Shown piece by piece: positions 36,513 through 49,008 of a stretch of 64,000 nucleotides of DNA. The notes beneath the pieces are model-generated. The model had not been told where the DNA came from. It saw only the letters and a list, made by a program, of their open reading frames with translations, and ran no database searches. Each line of letters begins with the position of its first letter. Position 1 is the stretch's first letter. A program made the position numbers and the translations under genes. The stretch is from Mugil cephalus. Lineage: Eukaryota; Chordata; Actinopteri; Mugiliformes; Mugilidae. The stretch lies in contig NC_061772.1 of the NCBI RefSeq assembly GCF_022458985.1, positions 3,459,501 through 3,523,500 of the forward strand. The letters run 5' to 3'.

Positions 36513-38670
36513 AGGCTAGACTGATTGCTCTGGGTGCTGCTATTTGCCTAATAGGAGTGGTGCTGGTGACAAGGAGTGAAACATAGGAACACAGTTTACA
36601 TGCCATGCCAATAGAGCATTATAATTGTGCGATGCCATTTCTTTTGTACAGTAGACGCTAACATCACGTTGGTGGAAATCTTCCACAGACACCTGCAATT
36701 AGCTTCCACTTGCCTAAACCGAAGTATAGCCTAATTTAGTGGGGAAAATGTCATGTTTTGTGGTTTACCGTGGCTCAACTACCACACACAGGTTATTAAC
36801 ACATAAGTGATAGACTGGGTAGACTATGTATCTGTTCATATATTCAATGCTATAATCTAGTTTTCACATGTTGTTTTCACTAGTATTTTTTCCACTCTGC
36901 TAACTTTCCGTAATCCTTCATAGGGCACTCATTGAAATGCATGGAAATTCTAAATTTAAACCCAAGTGCTTTATCATAGGATATCAGAAGATGGCATTTT
37001 TATGAAATTTTTCAATTGTTTTCATTTTCATGGAGAAAAAAACAAGATTAATGAAATAAACATATAGTTCCGTTCCAGTCAGCGTTTATGCAGAGGTGGA
37101 GACTACATTTGCCCTTGATTTTTGAGAATGTTTCCTTGATCTTCACTGATTGGCTGAAAGAAAACCACATGCTTCTAAGCCTTACTGAAAGGTACAGGGA
37201 CGCAATTTAAAATGTGTGCCGAAGTACCATATGGTTCTTTGCCCCATAAAAGGTTAACAGGAAATAGCCAACACCGTGGTAATCTCCTGGCCCCATGTAA
37301 ACTTTGTTAAGTTTGCTTTTAAAACTTCCTCGTCGTCTTCTTCTTCTTTACCTGCAAAAACTTCTGGTTTTATATTAATCAAATAACGTCCCCCCATTTA
37401 GTTCTCTTTCTGTTGTATTTTTTTTTTTAAGGTAAATTTATTTGCTTATAATCTGAGAGGTCCTCTTTGCCTTATTCCAGCCTCTCCTGAGACTCTGATA
37501 CAAGGCTGCTAACACTATGAACTCACTGTCATGAAGACACTTTTAACTTGTTTTTAGTTTTAGTTTTTAAGGGAAAACTTTACATCTGTGAAAGTTACAA
37601 CACCTACACACACACACACACACGCACACACACATATATACGATGATGGATGTTCTTTTTATCTTTCTTGCTGTTCAGATGTACTGATGTACACTGACAA
37701 TAAAGCATTCAAATTCTAAATTTTCAGTGTGATTTGTTGAGTTATAGGTGTTTTACGAAATTGTTTTTACCTCGATCCTTGATCACCAAAATGTTATCAC
37801 ATTTTCCTTGTATTTGTGCAAAATTAAAATAAATAAATAAAAATACATCAGGACTTTCGAAGATATCACATTAGCAAGAGTCAATCTGACAGATAACCCC
37901 ACAATGCAACATAATGCCTTCAGCTGTGGCTGAGCCGGCCAGCCCTTGGCACCAGACCAACTTAACCAGTTATTCACCTTGAACACTGTAGTCAACTTAA
38001 ATTAGTTAAATAGGATTTGTATGTACATTTGATACAGTACTGAATACATTACAATAAATTAGCAGGATTTATTGTAAATCAAGTAGACAGACATGAGATG
38101 CAGCAACGTTTCTTCCTCTGTTTCAGTCAATATCCTACGTAGTTACAAATCATAAAATAGAGGAAACAGTAAACAAGCTCACTCTCATACCTCAAACATA
38201 AATTGTAAAAGACATTTTAGAACAAAATACTCTGTTACACTCCCTCTGCTCATTCTTTGCAGTGGCTGTCCAAAAGTCTTTGGGTGGTGCACAGGGTTGA
38301 TTACATTAATTAAACCAATTTCATGCTGAGTTCATGGTAAACCCTTGTTCAAATGTTTTTCAAAGATTCTGGGAGTTCAGAGGGATTCAGGTAAGCCATA
38401 TCAGATTTAACAGAGCCTAAATAAAAACTCTCCAGGAAAACTTTAAATATGGAAGTACTAAAAATGCTAAATTAATGTTGAATGTAAAACATTTGCTTTA
38501 GCTTAAAAGATATCCACAGGCAGGTTCATTTTTGGTTAGCAGAATGGTCTCATAACGTTTGTAGAATTTGTTCTTGGGATGTTCTAACAAGTTTGCAAAA
38601 TGTGTAGTTTTGCAGCAAATGTTCCAGGGCCCTTCTGTGAAGCTTGACATATGCAGTATTAATCATGACA
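36512..38670. other. Intergenic spacer, nothing recognisable
   Basis: AT-rich sequence with short unlinked reading frames and one short CA tract. No domain, RNA gene or element border could be recognised. Confidence 0.5.
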
Positions 38671-38678
38671 CAATACAT

Positions 38679-39585
38679 CAGACCTGGGCATTTTACGGCC
38701 CGCGGGCCGCATACGGTCCTTGGGCATTCCCGTCCGGCCCGCGGTACGTCAGTCATGAGCACAGATGAACTGTGCATGCAATACGACTGTGTTGCTTTTA
38801 TTTTGAGCCATGATGTGTTATTTACGTCATGGCACTGTTAGTTCGTCAACAACAAAAAAAGTAAGATTGAAACAGCTTCTTGCCATCTATTAACCCTCAA
38901 AAGTCTGAACGGATCGCTGGCATCCGTCAAAGCGGCCGATTTTGAATTACCGTAAGTCACAGTGGTTTGCGCTATTGACAGTATTCATTGTGACTGAACA
39001 CTGGTTAGTTGTGCTTTTGCCTTGAAGACCTTCGTGACATCTCAAGGGTATAACTAACTTTGTTTTTACCAAATTTTCCTCCAAACAACTCTCTCTTGCT
39101 GTGGCTCCGCGATCGTTGCTCTTCAACCTGCAGCCGACAGCAGCGGTGCGTCATCATTACCGTAATGGCAGCATTTTTTTCTAGAAAGCGCAACTTGAAT
39201 ATTATCCATCGGGGATTGCGGTAATTCAAATACAGCAAGCTTCTCTTTGTGGGCAGACGGACATTCAAGTCTTAAAGGGTTAAACATTTATTGAGATTTA
39301 TTGAGATACAGAAAATAATTCCACATTCCAATGTGTTATATCCAAAACTACAGATCGATTGTGTTTCATTTTCCTCTTCAACCTACACCAAAACTCTATT
39401 TACAGAATATTCTTATGTTTCTGATGACCAGTAGCAGCTTATCAACATATATAATTTACTGCTTTTTACAATGGGAGAAAATTAATATTGAGCAGAATAA
39501 CGTTCAAGTTATCGTTTGGTTTGGCCCTCCAACACGGTTCAGATTTTTCATGCGGCCCCCTGTAGAAATTAATTGCCCAGCCCTG
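38679..39585. mobile_element. hAT-type MITE with 8-bp target-site duplication
   Basis: The ends CAGACCTGGGCA and, reversed, CAGGGCTGGGCA form terminal inverted repeats. The exact 8-bp duplication CAATACAT flanks the element (38671-38678 and 39586-39593), as expected for hAT transposons. GC-rich CGGCCCGCGGGCCGC and GCGGCCCCC words sit near the two ends, as in Charlie-like elements. No transposase is encoded. The element ends 195 bp before the snrpa1 start codon. Confidence 0.88.
38894..39279. mobile_element. TTAA-flanked (piggyBac-like) MITE nested in the hAT element
   Basis: TTAA at 38890-38893 and 39280-39283 brackets a segment with imperfect inverted ends: CCCTCAAAAGTCTGAA on the left, and CCCTTTAAGACTTGAATG on the right after reversal. 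An inner match TTTGAATTACCG also recurs inverted (about 38940-38951 and 39221-39232). TTAA duplication and CCC ends are the hallmarks of piggyBac-type elements. It has no coding capacity. Its position inside the hAT copy shows that it inserted later. Confidence 0.75.
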
Positions 39586-39780
39586 CAATACATGAAATGA
39601 ACTCGGGGATCAGTGGCAGGCACCCCTCACAATACTGTCCTCCATCCGCTGGGAGGCGCTATGAGAAACTAAAGGCAACGTTATCACCGTAAGTGTTCCG
39701 GGTAGCGTGTAGCGGTAGAGGGAAAGCACACTTCTCAGGATATTTGTGACAATAAGCTTAAGCCTGATTTTGTCCTCGCC

Positions 39781-42700
39781 ATGGTGAAATTGTCCGCGGA
39801 GCTAATCGAGCAGGCTGCTCAGTACACCAACCCCGTGAAAGACAGAGAGCTGGATCTCCGAGGTTAGTTCAACTTCCTTCACCACAGCAGCCTAGAGTTG
39901 GAGGGGCCTGCTGTTAGCTCGGCTTCCTCCGGGTTTACGCGGCCTCATTCAGAACTCAGTTTAAAAACGTGAGCCTGGTACTTTGTCTTGTGAGCTGCAA
40001 ATTGTATTACACAGAAGCTTCGTTTCAAACACTTTTACTTAGTAGCTGTAAAGCTTGTCACGAGTGGCCGGGAGCATGCACTAACGTGTTCCATAAGTGT
40101 TTAGTGGGTAATGTATGAATGGAAAAGACAATACCTGTATCACCAGGGATGGGCTGCCGTCTATTCTCTTGTACAGCAATACTGAATAACCTCAGCGGTA
40201 ACATCGCTATCTCAGTGTGACGTTACTAAATCGCTTCTAATTGAGAACGTGTGCGAAAACAGACATTAGCTATTGTTAGCATGGCTAGCCAACTTGGCTC
40301 GGAGGCAAGGAGCAGTGGAAGTCAGTCATTCCTGAGGGTTTGCACAAGCAAACTGGAAATATATAATTAAAAGGAGGCAACTATAAGACGAGCTCTAACT
40401 AAATGATAAGTTACACAAAACTCTGATTATATGCATTCATGGATGATTAATTGGTATGTAATCAAAACAGATGGTAGATGATTATATTAAGGTGACCAGA
40501 TTTCTGAAATGATATGAAAAATAATTAAATGTAATCAAACTTCTGTAATGTCAATAGCTGCGCGACCGGCTACCGTAATAACTCTTGATGTTGTTGTCTA
40601 CAACCTTTTTTTTTTCTTTTTTTTCTTTCTCATTCAGGTCATCCAAAACGGGGAATGTCCCAGGAAATCGGGGACTTCTGGTCACCCTAGCTTAGGCTAT
40701 ATTATACATATGACTTGTTATACGCGTTCATAATTCCCACTAAATACACTTTACACTATTGACAGGACTCATTCTGTACTTGGTCACACTACTGAACATA
40801 TATTATTATATACATGAGCTCATGTTGCATACATACAGTTATTATTGCTACTGTTAAAATTATGTACATTATGTTGGATAAATTCGACCCCTTTTTTTAT
40901 TTTATCGGTATTCATTTTTTTTAATACTATAACTTTTTTTTAAGCTGACTTTCTATTGTCTGCAATGCTGTATCCCAACAGTATCATACAGGGATTAATA
41001 CCGTATGTTTATTTATCTGTCATCTAATTTCCTAGTAAGAACTGAAAACTCGCTGTTAAAACGTTGCTATCTTTCAGTGTTCTGCCTATGCATTTATTTA
41101 TATCTTTATTTTGCATCTTACAGGTTATAAAATCCCAGTGCTTGAAAATCTTGGAGCTACTCTGGACCAGTTTGACACTATTGATTTGTCTGATAATGAA
41201 ATCAGAAAACTGGACGGCTTCCCTTTGCTCAAGAGACTGAAAACACTGCTGATGAACAACAACAGGATCTGGTAAGTAATTCCACCAAGTGGCTTGAGAG
41301 GAATGGGTCCCAAATAAACCAGGGATTATATTCACAGTTTATTTCTACAATTATAATTTATTTCTACTTTTCAAGTTATTTGATAAATACTTTCATTCTT
41401 ACTGAGTCCTAGTCAGAGACCAGAGAGTTTACTTAATGCTTTTAAAAGGTTCCAACATGTTGGGATCGTAAAAAAACATAAGAACTCATTTGCACTGAAT
41501 GAAGTAATAAAAGTATGGCTTTATTAAGGAATACCCACATGAGTGACTCCTTGGTTTAAGAGTAGATTTATCATAGATCCACTGAAAACAACCTAATCAA
41601 ATGGAATACTAAATGTGCGTAGGTTTTTTTTTTTCGGCTTACTTGGGCTTTGGTCATTAGTTGTTGTCGATGAAGAATCAGTCTTGATTACAGTATGCTT
41701 ATAATGTTATGATATGTTGCTCCAGTCGTATAGGGGAGAATCTGGAACATTGTCTGCCGAGTTTAACAGAACTGGTCCTCACAAACAACAACATTCAGGA
41801 GCTGGTGAGTACATTTCTGCAACAGAATTATTTTAATAGCAAATCCCTCTTGTTTTGCTATTAGCACGTGTTTCTGAATCTTTGTTTTCTTTGTTTTCCT
41901 GTGTAGGGTGACCTGGACACACTGGCCACGGTGAAGTCATTGAGCCTGCTCAGGTAGAAATCATTAAGACTCGAAGACACGTTTATTGTCTCACGTACCA
42001 CTGTGTCATGATTGTACACATTTGTAATTATCACTGAATTTCCAGCTTGCTAAGGAATCCGGTGACAAACAAGAAGCATTACAGGCTCTATGTCATCAAC
42101 AAAATCCCACAGATCCGTGTGCTTGACTTTCAGAAGGTAAAACTGAAGGTAAGTTGTGACAAGTCCCAATCCAATTTATATTAATGTGATCCTACTCTGT
42201 GTCTGAGCTATAAAAGCTAAAACTGGAAGATTAACTGTTGTTTTGCAGTGGTTAACAGCCTGTTGAACATCCATGGAGTTCTGGTGAATTGTTTGAATTC
42301 CTGCCACATCGTGCACCACTTGGATGAAATCTGAGACTGTCATTTTTCAAGCATTTTTCACTTTAACTGTGTGATATTGTCATAGGAACGCCAGGAGGCG
42401 GAGAAAATGTTCAAAGGCAAACGAGGTGCTCAACTTGCAAAGGATATTGCCAGGCGATCAAAAACGTAAGATTGAAAGTCCGTGTTAGACAGCAGCTTCT
42501 CAGAATCACTGGATCCTGGCTGATCAAAGGGGTTAAATACTGTCACCAGTACTCACAGACAGCACCTCACATCATTTGGAACCCACATAAGACTGTGAGG
42601 ATCTGCACAAAAAGACAGAAAGTCAGTATATGTGTCTGCAAATGTGGAGGTAATAATTAAGTTTAAGTTAACAAAGCTTAACACACAAAGCTGGAAATAT

Positions 42701-44505
42701 TCACCACAGTGATGCTCAGAGCTGCTGTCTTTGGACAATGTATCAGTTTATTTGACCCAAGAAAAGATACTACACATGAGACTACACTGGTTGAGAGGTC
42801 AGAGAGGCCTGTGTGTGCGCATGTTGTTCATGTGAGCTGTGTTTCTTCTTAGATTCACTCCTGGAGAGGCAGCCCAGCCTGAGAAGAAGAGGACAGGGCC
42901 GTCTCAAGCGGATGTGGAAGCCATCAAGGTTCAGTTCTTGCTTATCCATGGCTTTTTTTTGACCGTCCATAATGAAGATGCAGATTCAGCCGTTGGCGTC
43001 AGTAAAGCAAAGATCCTCTGTCAGGATTGAATGGGGGACAGAGCAGTTATGTGGCGTCATGTGCTGTAACCATTTAGCTACTACTGTGCTACTAGGTTCA
43101 TGTTTTCAGGCGGTTTGGGACTTAAACTATTACTTCCTTGTCTTCAAAAATGCGCATGGATGGGTGTCATTTGAGAAAAAAAGCAAAAACAGACACATTT
43201 TAAGTAACACCTACTTGCATCTATCAACTTCTGTCCGTCTTGAGTGCTGTTGATCTGGTGTCAGAGAGCATCCTTTAACAAAGGGAAGCATCACCGTCAC
43301 ATAATGACAATTCTACTGTCGCTCAACCGTATCAAACACATCTATGATAATGATAGTGATTGTCATGTGTTAACACAATGATTACACAACAGCAGTGGAA
43401 TTTACGCACAATGCACTGATGTACAAAATAACCTAGGTGAACATTCAGACCTTTTGCATTGGACGTACACAACATTAATTGAACGACTGAGAATACAAGT
43501 TGCCGGATTGTTTGAGGCTTACACGAATGACTGTATTTCAGAATGCCATCGCTAATGCCTCGTCCTTGGCGGAGGTGGAGAGGTTGAAAGGGATGCTGCA
43601 GGCTGGCCAGATCCCTGGCCGAGAGCTCAGACAAGGTCAGTTTGCATGAACGCTCTTAACCAGAACTGGGGCTTTAAGAGTTGGTGTCAGAAATCTGTAC
43701 TGAGGAAGTAACATCACCAACCAAACAAAGAAGCACCTTCTGAATAGGCAGTGATGGTAGTAGCAGTAATTTTTAGCAGTCTATGACAAAAACTTAATCT
43801 GTGGTGAACTGGTGCTGAACTGGCAACCTTTAGTAGTTGCTCCTGGGTCTTAGAGCTTCACTTGCAATATTCACATGGACACTGCTATTGCACCAAGAAT
43901 TACAATAGAGGGAGGGACAGAAACATGGTGATAGCAAAACAATGATTCATTGAAATAAGCATCTAAATTGATAAATAAAGCTGGGACGCTATTGGTAGTA
44001 AGGTTGAAAAAACATTAAAGTAAATTTTATCTATATTTGCCTTTGTCATCTCTTTCTATTGAATTAATTCAATGTCAGCAGTTGTTGGCAAGAAAACAAC
44101 AGTTTTTTATATTCCTGACAGATTCACCACTCCACAGGTGGCAGAACCACTCTGAGCATGTTCAAAGCTCTGTTCAGATTAATGTTATGTTACATGTAAA
44201 ACACTTGATTTCACTCAGGTTGAATGACTATTGTCCACGTACATGTGGCCAAACGGTCAAAGCTAAAGAGAAAACATTAAGTTTTTATAACCTTTTGTAT
44301 TTTCAGTGATGGATGATTGAATGGATATATTTATTTTGTAAAATCAGGTCAAGCAGAGATGGTGGAGGAGGAAGAAGAGGAAGAGGGTGACGCTGCACAG
44401 ATGGATACACATATGGGTGGAGGTTCTGGGGAAGAAATGAATGAGGGAGACCAAGAAGAGGATCAAGATGACATGGATGAAGAGCCACACATTAATGGCT
44501 CCTGA
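39781..44505 (+). CDS. snrpa1: U2 small nuclear ribonucleoprotein A' (U2A')
   Basis: U2 snRNP protein A'. In the family it is a leucine-rich-repeat protein that pairs with U2B'' on U2 snRNA stem-loop IV in the nuclear spliceosome. Nine exons, all phase-consistent: 39781-39862, 41124-41271, 41726-41804, 41907-41953, 42046-42148, 42386-42465, 42853-42928, 43542-43635, 44348-44505. The product is 288 aa, against 255 in human. It begins MVKLSAELIEQAAQYTNPVK. LRRs span about residues 20-140 (SDNEIRKLDGFPLLKRLKTL, LTELVLTNNNIQELGDLD), followed by LLRNPVTNKKHYRLYVINK. The helical part EAEKMFKGKRGAQLAKDIAR is highly conserved. The last exon adds a long Glu/Asp-rich tail ending HINGS, which accounts for the extra length. 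No TATA box is seen. A hAT-type MITE lies just upstream. Confidence 0.97.
40491..40686. mobile_element. Small MITE in snrpa1 intron 1
   Basis: The 10-bp ends GGTGACCAGA (40491-40500) and TCTGGTCACC (40677-40686) are perfect inverted repeats. The right end AATGTCCCAGGAAATCGGGG ACTTCTGGTCACCCTAG resembles a widespread non-autonomous DNA element. The interior has a long T tract. Target duplication is not clear. Confidence 0.55.
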
Positions 44506-44597
44506 GTGTGCTGAAAGCGTTTTTGTTTGTTTTTTCCTTGTTGAATTGTGTTATACATTTGTTTACCAGGATCTTTTTATTTTGTAAAATTACATAC

Positions 44598-44603
44598 ATT
44601 AAA
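44598..44603 (+). promoter_or_regulatory. Likely snrpa1 polyadenylation signal (ATTAAA)
   Basis: ATTAAA lies 93 nt after the snrpa1 stop codon, in AT-rich 3' sequence, followed by TG-rich bases. It is the nearest standard variant signal; the actual cleavage site is not visible. Confidence 0.5.
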
Positions 44604-45880
44604 CTGATTTCTTACACTGCTGTGAGTGTGACACTTTTCTTTAAAAAAAAAATTCTCAGAATGTGGCCAGTCTATATGATCCGGTACAACCTGTAGCACT
44701 AGAGTAACACTTCCATATTTCAGCACTAGTACTGGTCCATTAACAATTATGAAGAACAAAACACATAATCTGTGAGACGTCACTATACTGTTCCATGAAG
44801 CTGAACAAGGATAATTACATCTCAGACATTTTTTAACTGTATGTTTAAAAAAAAAAAAAAAAAGTGCACATCTTGTATATAAAAATATAGGGTTGTGTAT
44901 CTGAACAGAAAAAGTTATCTTGCATGCTTTTATTTCAAAAAATTAAACAAGCTTGTTTATGCTTAGAAAGTAACTACAAGAGGTAAGTAGCATACATCTT
45001 AAATATTTCTATTAGCCTAAAGTAATAATGCTGTACCGAGTAGTAAGTATTTAGAGTGGGTTTGTGTTAAACTTGTGATAAGTGAACCGATGACATTCTA
45101 CGAGAGAAGATGCAGTTTATGATGGGATCCTCCCATGAGTGGCACGAGCAGGGCATGTCACCCTGGCTCCTCTTGAGCCAAAGGAGGCTGAAAAAAACTG
45201 TATTTTTAGTTATTTTTAAGCAACAATATAATATGAGATGGATACAAGATAGGGTATACGTAGTGTAAACATCAAGTCGCATGACAGTCAGCAGTGTCCA
45301 TAAGTAAATGTAGGTATACTATCCATATTAATATTACCCAAAAGTGGGTATGTGACCAAAACAAACAGCCGTATTGACATTTTAAATAAAAGAAATCAAA
45401 AAAGTGCAGTTCGAGCCTAACCTTGACTAGAAAAAGATTTGGAACTTTTTTGCCAGATATATGATAAATAATAAGGTCAAAGAAGTATCTTTTAAAACAA
45501 TTCACTGATTTTTTTCCCCCTCAAGATTAAAAAAAGATACAGATGTAAGCTGCTCTTTCTGGCAAGGACAGGAAGATGTTTTTCATTTAGTCCGTCTTGC
45601 CCTTATACTTATGGCATATGTACGAATGTCGATACACTAATCAAAAATCGCTCTTCTTCATCTTTGGAAATGATTGTAACTATTACACATTCCACTAATG
45701 TGAAAGCCACAGTTGAATTTATGTGCTCTTTTCAATGCTCATCGAAAAGATACTTTGAAATATTGTCTCAGATGTATGTCGCCCCCTGATGGTTGTCATT
45801 ACACTGGATTGTACAGTACTTCTTAATAAAGTTTATTTAAAAAAAAGGGGGGAATAGGTCTACTACGCGTGAAGGGGCGT
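44604..45880. other. snrpa1-selenos spacer
   Basis: AT-rich sequence with poly(A) stretches (for example 44847-44863) and no recognisable gene. Its right end, from about 45850, passes into the GC-richer selenos promoter. Confidence 0.6.
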
Positions 45881-45932
45881 GGCTTCTATGGCGTCGCTAC
45901 GTATGTTTGTACGTATGTGCGTCTTGCAGCCA

Positions 45933-45947
45933 CCACGTCATCCCAAT
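45933..45947 (+). promoter_or_regulatory. UPRE-like CCACGTCA plus CCAAT upstream of selenos
   Basis: CCACGTCA (45933-45940) is the reverse complement of TGACGTGG, the core recognised by XBP1/ATF6-type factors. A CCAAT box (45943-45947) stands two bases further on. The pair lies about 155 bp before the selenos ATG, in the GC-richer promoter or 5' UTR. SELENOS is known to be induced by ER stress in mammals, so the site fits. Function is inferred; the spacing differs from the classical ERSE. Confidence 0.5.
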
Positions 45948-46098
45948 GATCTGCATTTTAGCTTGCCAGGTCTAGCGACGATTGAGACATCGGAGAGAGT
46001 TTCCACAAAGACAACTGAACTTACAAAGTCGGCCCCGTCTGCCCGTCTGCTTGGTACACGGCAGTAGCCTTCAGCAGACGACGTCTATTATCTTATTT

Positions 46099-48729
46099 AT
46101 GGATGAAATGGATGACGTAGAGATCGAAGACGTCAATGACGACGGCTCGCCTTTTCGGGTGGAGAGAGCTCCCATAAAAAACCAAGATCTGACTTCCCTA
46201 ATCATAACTGGTAATTTGACAAAATCACAACGTATTGATGGTTAGATGAACTTAACGTTATTCCTGATTGAACTGAGCAATGTCTCTAAGGTTGCACGGC
46301 AGTAGGAAAATGGCTTTGTACTGTTACGAACGTATCTGTTTCTGGTGTAGCTTGTCTTCTTTTTTTTTTTTCGTTGTGAAATTATGAATTCTTTGTTTCC
46401 GTCCCAATTTCGGGTGTGAATTGTGAAACCTCATTGTCGAGCTACGTAGCGGCTACTTCGTGTGATGTCTTCCTTCCTGTGTTTTGTCATGCACCCCTCC
46501 AGTGGGAGAGTTGGTGTCCCAGTACGGCTGGTACGTGCTGGTCCTGACTGGGATCGTCTACCTGCTCGTTCAGTACCTGAGCAAGAGGAGATCCAGCCAG
46601 AGCTCCAACAGCCCGAGCCCTCACACACAAGGTCAGCGCCCCCCCCCGCGGGTTTAGGTTCCCAAAACACAAGTTGGATCAGCAACATGTGTCACATTGA
46701 GCTCCATATCATAGAAAAAAAAACAAAACATTACAGTCTCTTTAACATAGTCATTTTCACTAAAGCTACATGACGTTACAGCTGTTTACAACCCTAGGAT
46801 TCTAGTTATGTGTGAGTTCATAAGCAGTTATATTTATCTAAAGTAAAAGGGCAACTTAACATAACGATATTTATATATGTATATAGCCTACCTCCCTGCC
46901 TTGTTGACTTACTTATGTTTATATCAGTACCACCCAAAATTTCCGTATGTCCTCACATAATGACAATAAATGATTATTAAGATAGATAGATGTACTGTAT
47001 TGTTTCCAAAATTGTTAGGTGACACCAGCATCACTGATAATACAAAAATGTTACGGTATAAAAATAGAATTATATAAAAATATGATAAAATAAAATGGTG
47101 GTATACACAATATACACACCAGAGGAAATAAGGGGAAAGAATTATGCACAGCACAGAAGACCTGTGTGAATATGTTGTTATGTTATTTCCAGAAAAGTAT
47201 GTATTTCTTTCAGATACAAATGAATACAATAACAAAGACAATTTAGATTAGATTTAAAATACTAATACTACAAAAATATTGGAAAAAGTAAAAAAAATTA
47301 TAAAATAAAATATATATTGTTTTTGTTTTTTATTGCAGCAGTGGTAAAGTGTAAACGTTTAAATGTGTACTGCACAAGGTTTTTAGAATAGATGGATAAG
47401 ACGTGAAAGTGTCTGTAAGAGTAAGATGACTCATCCACTAAACTTCAAAATCCCTGTGCACTTGTAAACTACATTTAACTGTATTAATTACAGAGCAGCA
47501 TGATGGTTAAAAATCAAACATGTTATCAGATTTTCTTATTACTCAGCCAGGTTAATGAAAATTTAATTGATACATTTCTTACTGAGGCCACTGTCCTATT
47601 GTCCTATATTAGACTCAACTATTTCATATGTGAGGATTTACACAATGAGCAGTACACATGCCAAAGATATTCACTTCAGATGTTATTAATGAAACGGTCA
47701 TTAATATTCTATCTGTGCACTGCAAAAACCAAGCTTTCATTTGACCAGGATTTTAATATTTGATATCAAGATGCCGTGTTGGTGGAAAAGAGACACCAGG
47801 CACTGGAGGCAGCCCGGAGAAAAATGCAAGAGGAGCTTGATGCGCAGGCAGCCATCTTTAAAGAGAAACAGAAACAGGTGCGACAGTTAAATGGAAACAT
47901 TTAAAAGAATGTTGGTAGTTTCTCTACGAGCTAAACAGAATATTTAATGTGTTTGTTAAATGTCTGACAGCAAGAAGAAGAGAAGAGGAGACAGAAGATA
48001 GAGATATGGGAGAGTATGCAGCAGGGGAAGAGTTATAAAGGAACAAAACTCTCTCAGGTGAGTTTAAAGTTCGGCCATCTGTATTGTTGTCACTTTTGTG
48101 GACACATTAGTGTAACTTTTTAAACAGAGGAGCATACATTGTACTCAGAAATCATGTCCACACTAGCTTTTTCCATATCATTTCAAATTTAGCATCTGCT
48201 CTCAGATGACTTCTTGAGTCTTAAACTGTGATTTGATTGTGAACACTGACCGGGTGTAACTGCCAGGGTACTGTAACGTCTGATTAACATGTCACTACAG
48301 ACCACAGAAGAGGCAAGTTCATCAGCAACAGATCTGAAACCAAAGACAAGCAAGAGGCCTCTTCGTGATGATGGTATGTACTTCACTGGAAATGATGTGG
48401 ATCAGTTGACACTGTGGACTATGTGACCAAAGCAAGTAAAGCTCCCCCTGGTGGCTGGCTTCAGTATAGGTCATCTAGAGGAGGTTAAGGAAATACCTGA
48501 GAAGTTTTTACTGCCTGTTTTGTTGCTGGTTTAGTCATGGCTCTTTGTTATCTCTCTCATCTGATGCTTCTGTGTGTCAGCAGTGTTTGAACGATGTGAC
48601 CTGTTCCAGATGTCTGCAGCCTTTTCTTCTGCTTGTCTTTCAGGCTACAGTCCCTTGTCAGGTCAGGGAGGAGGCTCCTGCTCCTGGAGACCCGGCAGGA
48701 GAGGGCCATCATCTGGTGGATGAGGCTAA
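46099..48729 (+). CDS. selenos: Selenoprotein S (VIMP), ER-associated degradation factor
   Basis: Single-pass ER membrane selenoprotein; in the family it recruits the ATPase p97/VCP to the derlin retrotranslocation complex and can act as a reductase. Six phase-consistent exons: 46099-46210, 46503-46631, 47771-47877, 47971-48057, 48301-48373, 48644-48729; 197 residues against 189 in human. The acidic N-terminus [15 protein letters not shown] is followed by [11 protein letters not shown] and a membrane segment (about residues 46-66). A charged coiled coil with the p97-binding region comes next ([17 protein letters not shown], then [20 protein letters not shown]). The C-terminus reads [20 protein letters not shown]; Cys182 and Sec196 are 14 apart, as in human. 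UGA 48721-48723 must be read as Sec; the real stop is TAA 48727-48729. ATG 46099 was chosen because the peptide following it resembles the family. An in-frame upstream ATG at 45982 would add 39 unrelated residues. Confidence 0.95.
48721..48723 (+). other. selenos: In-frame UGA selenocysteine codon of selenos
   Basis: The exon-6 frame runs through TGA to GGC TAA, giving Sec-Gly-stop, the same ending as human SELENOS. The conserved flanking peptide up to this codon and a SECIS-like hairpin downstream support recoding. Confidence 0.93.
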
Positions 48730-49008
48730 AGAAGGTTGGAGACTCTGGTCTGCATGACCTCTGACCTCTGACCGCCTGACGTGCACACTGACTGATTGAA
48801 CCCAGCTGACAATGCAACAAGGCTCATACCTCAATTACATTTCTTGCTTCAAACCTGTGCTCCCTTACTGTTAGTTCCTCAACTGCACACGCCACCTGTC
48901 CGATTTTATTTTTCTCTACTTTAATTTACTTTCTCATCTCTCTGTGCTCTGCACTTAAAAAATGTTATCTTCAGTCATGCTGTTAAGAGGTAAACGCATT
49001 GTGCATTT

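Noticed and set aside
42149..43541. snoRNA in snrpa1 introns
   Set aside because: Single TGATG-like boxes occur, but no paired C/D boxes with terminal stem and no H/ACA fold could be made out.
44317..44505. Start at 44317 for an independent acidic protein
   Set aside because: The bases before 44348 are intron ending in a splice acceptor; the acidic stretch is exon 9 of snrpa1.
48545..48757. 70-codon open frame over the last selenos exon
   Set aside because: Wrong reading frame of selenos; the correct frame gives the conserved [14 protein letters not shown] ending and the Sec codon.
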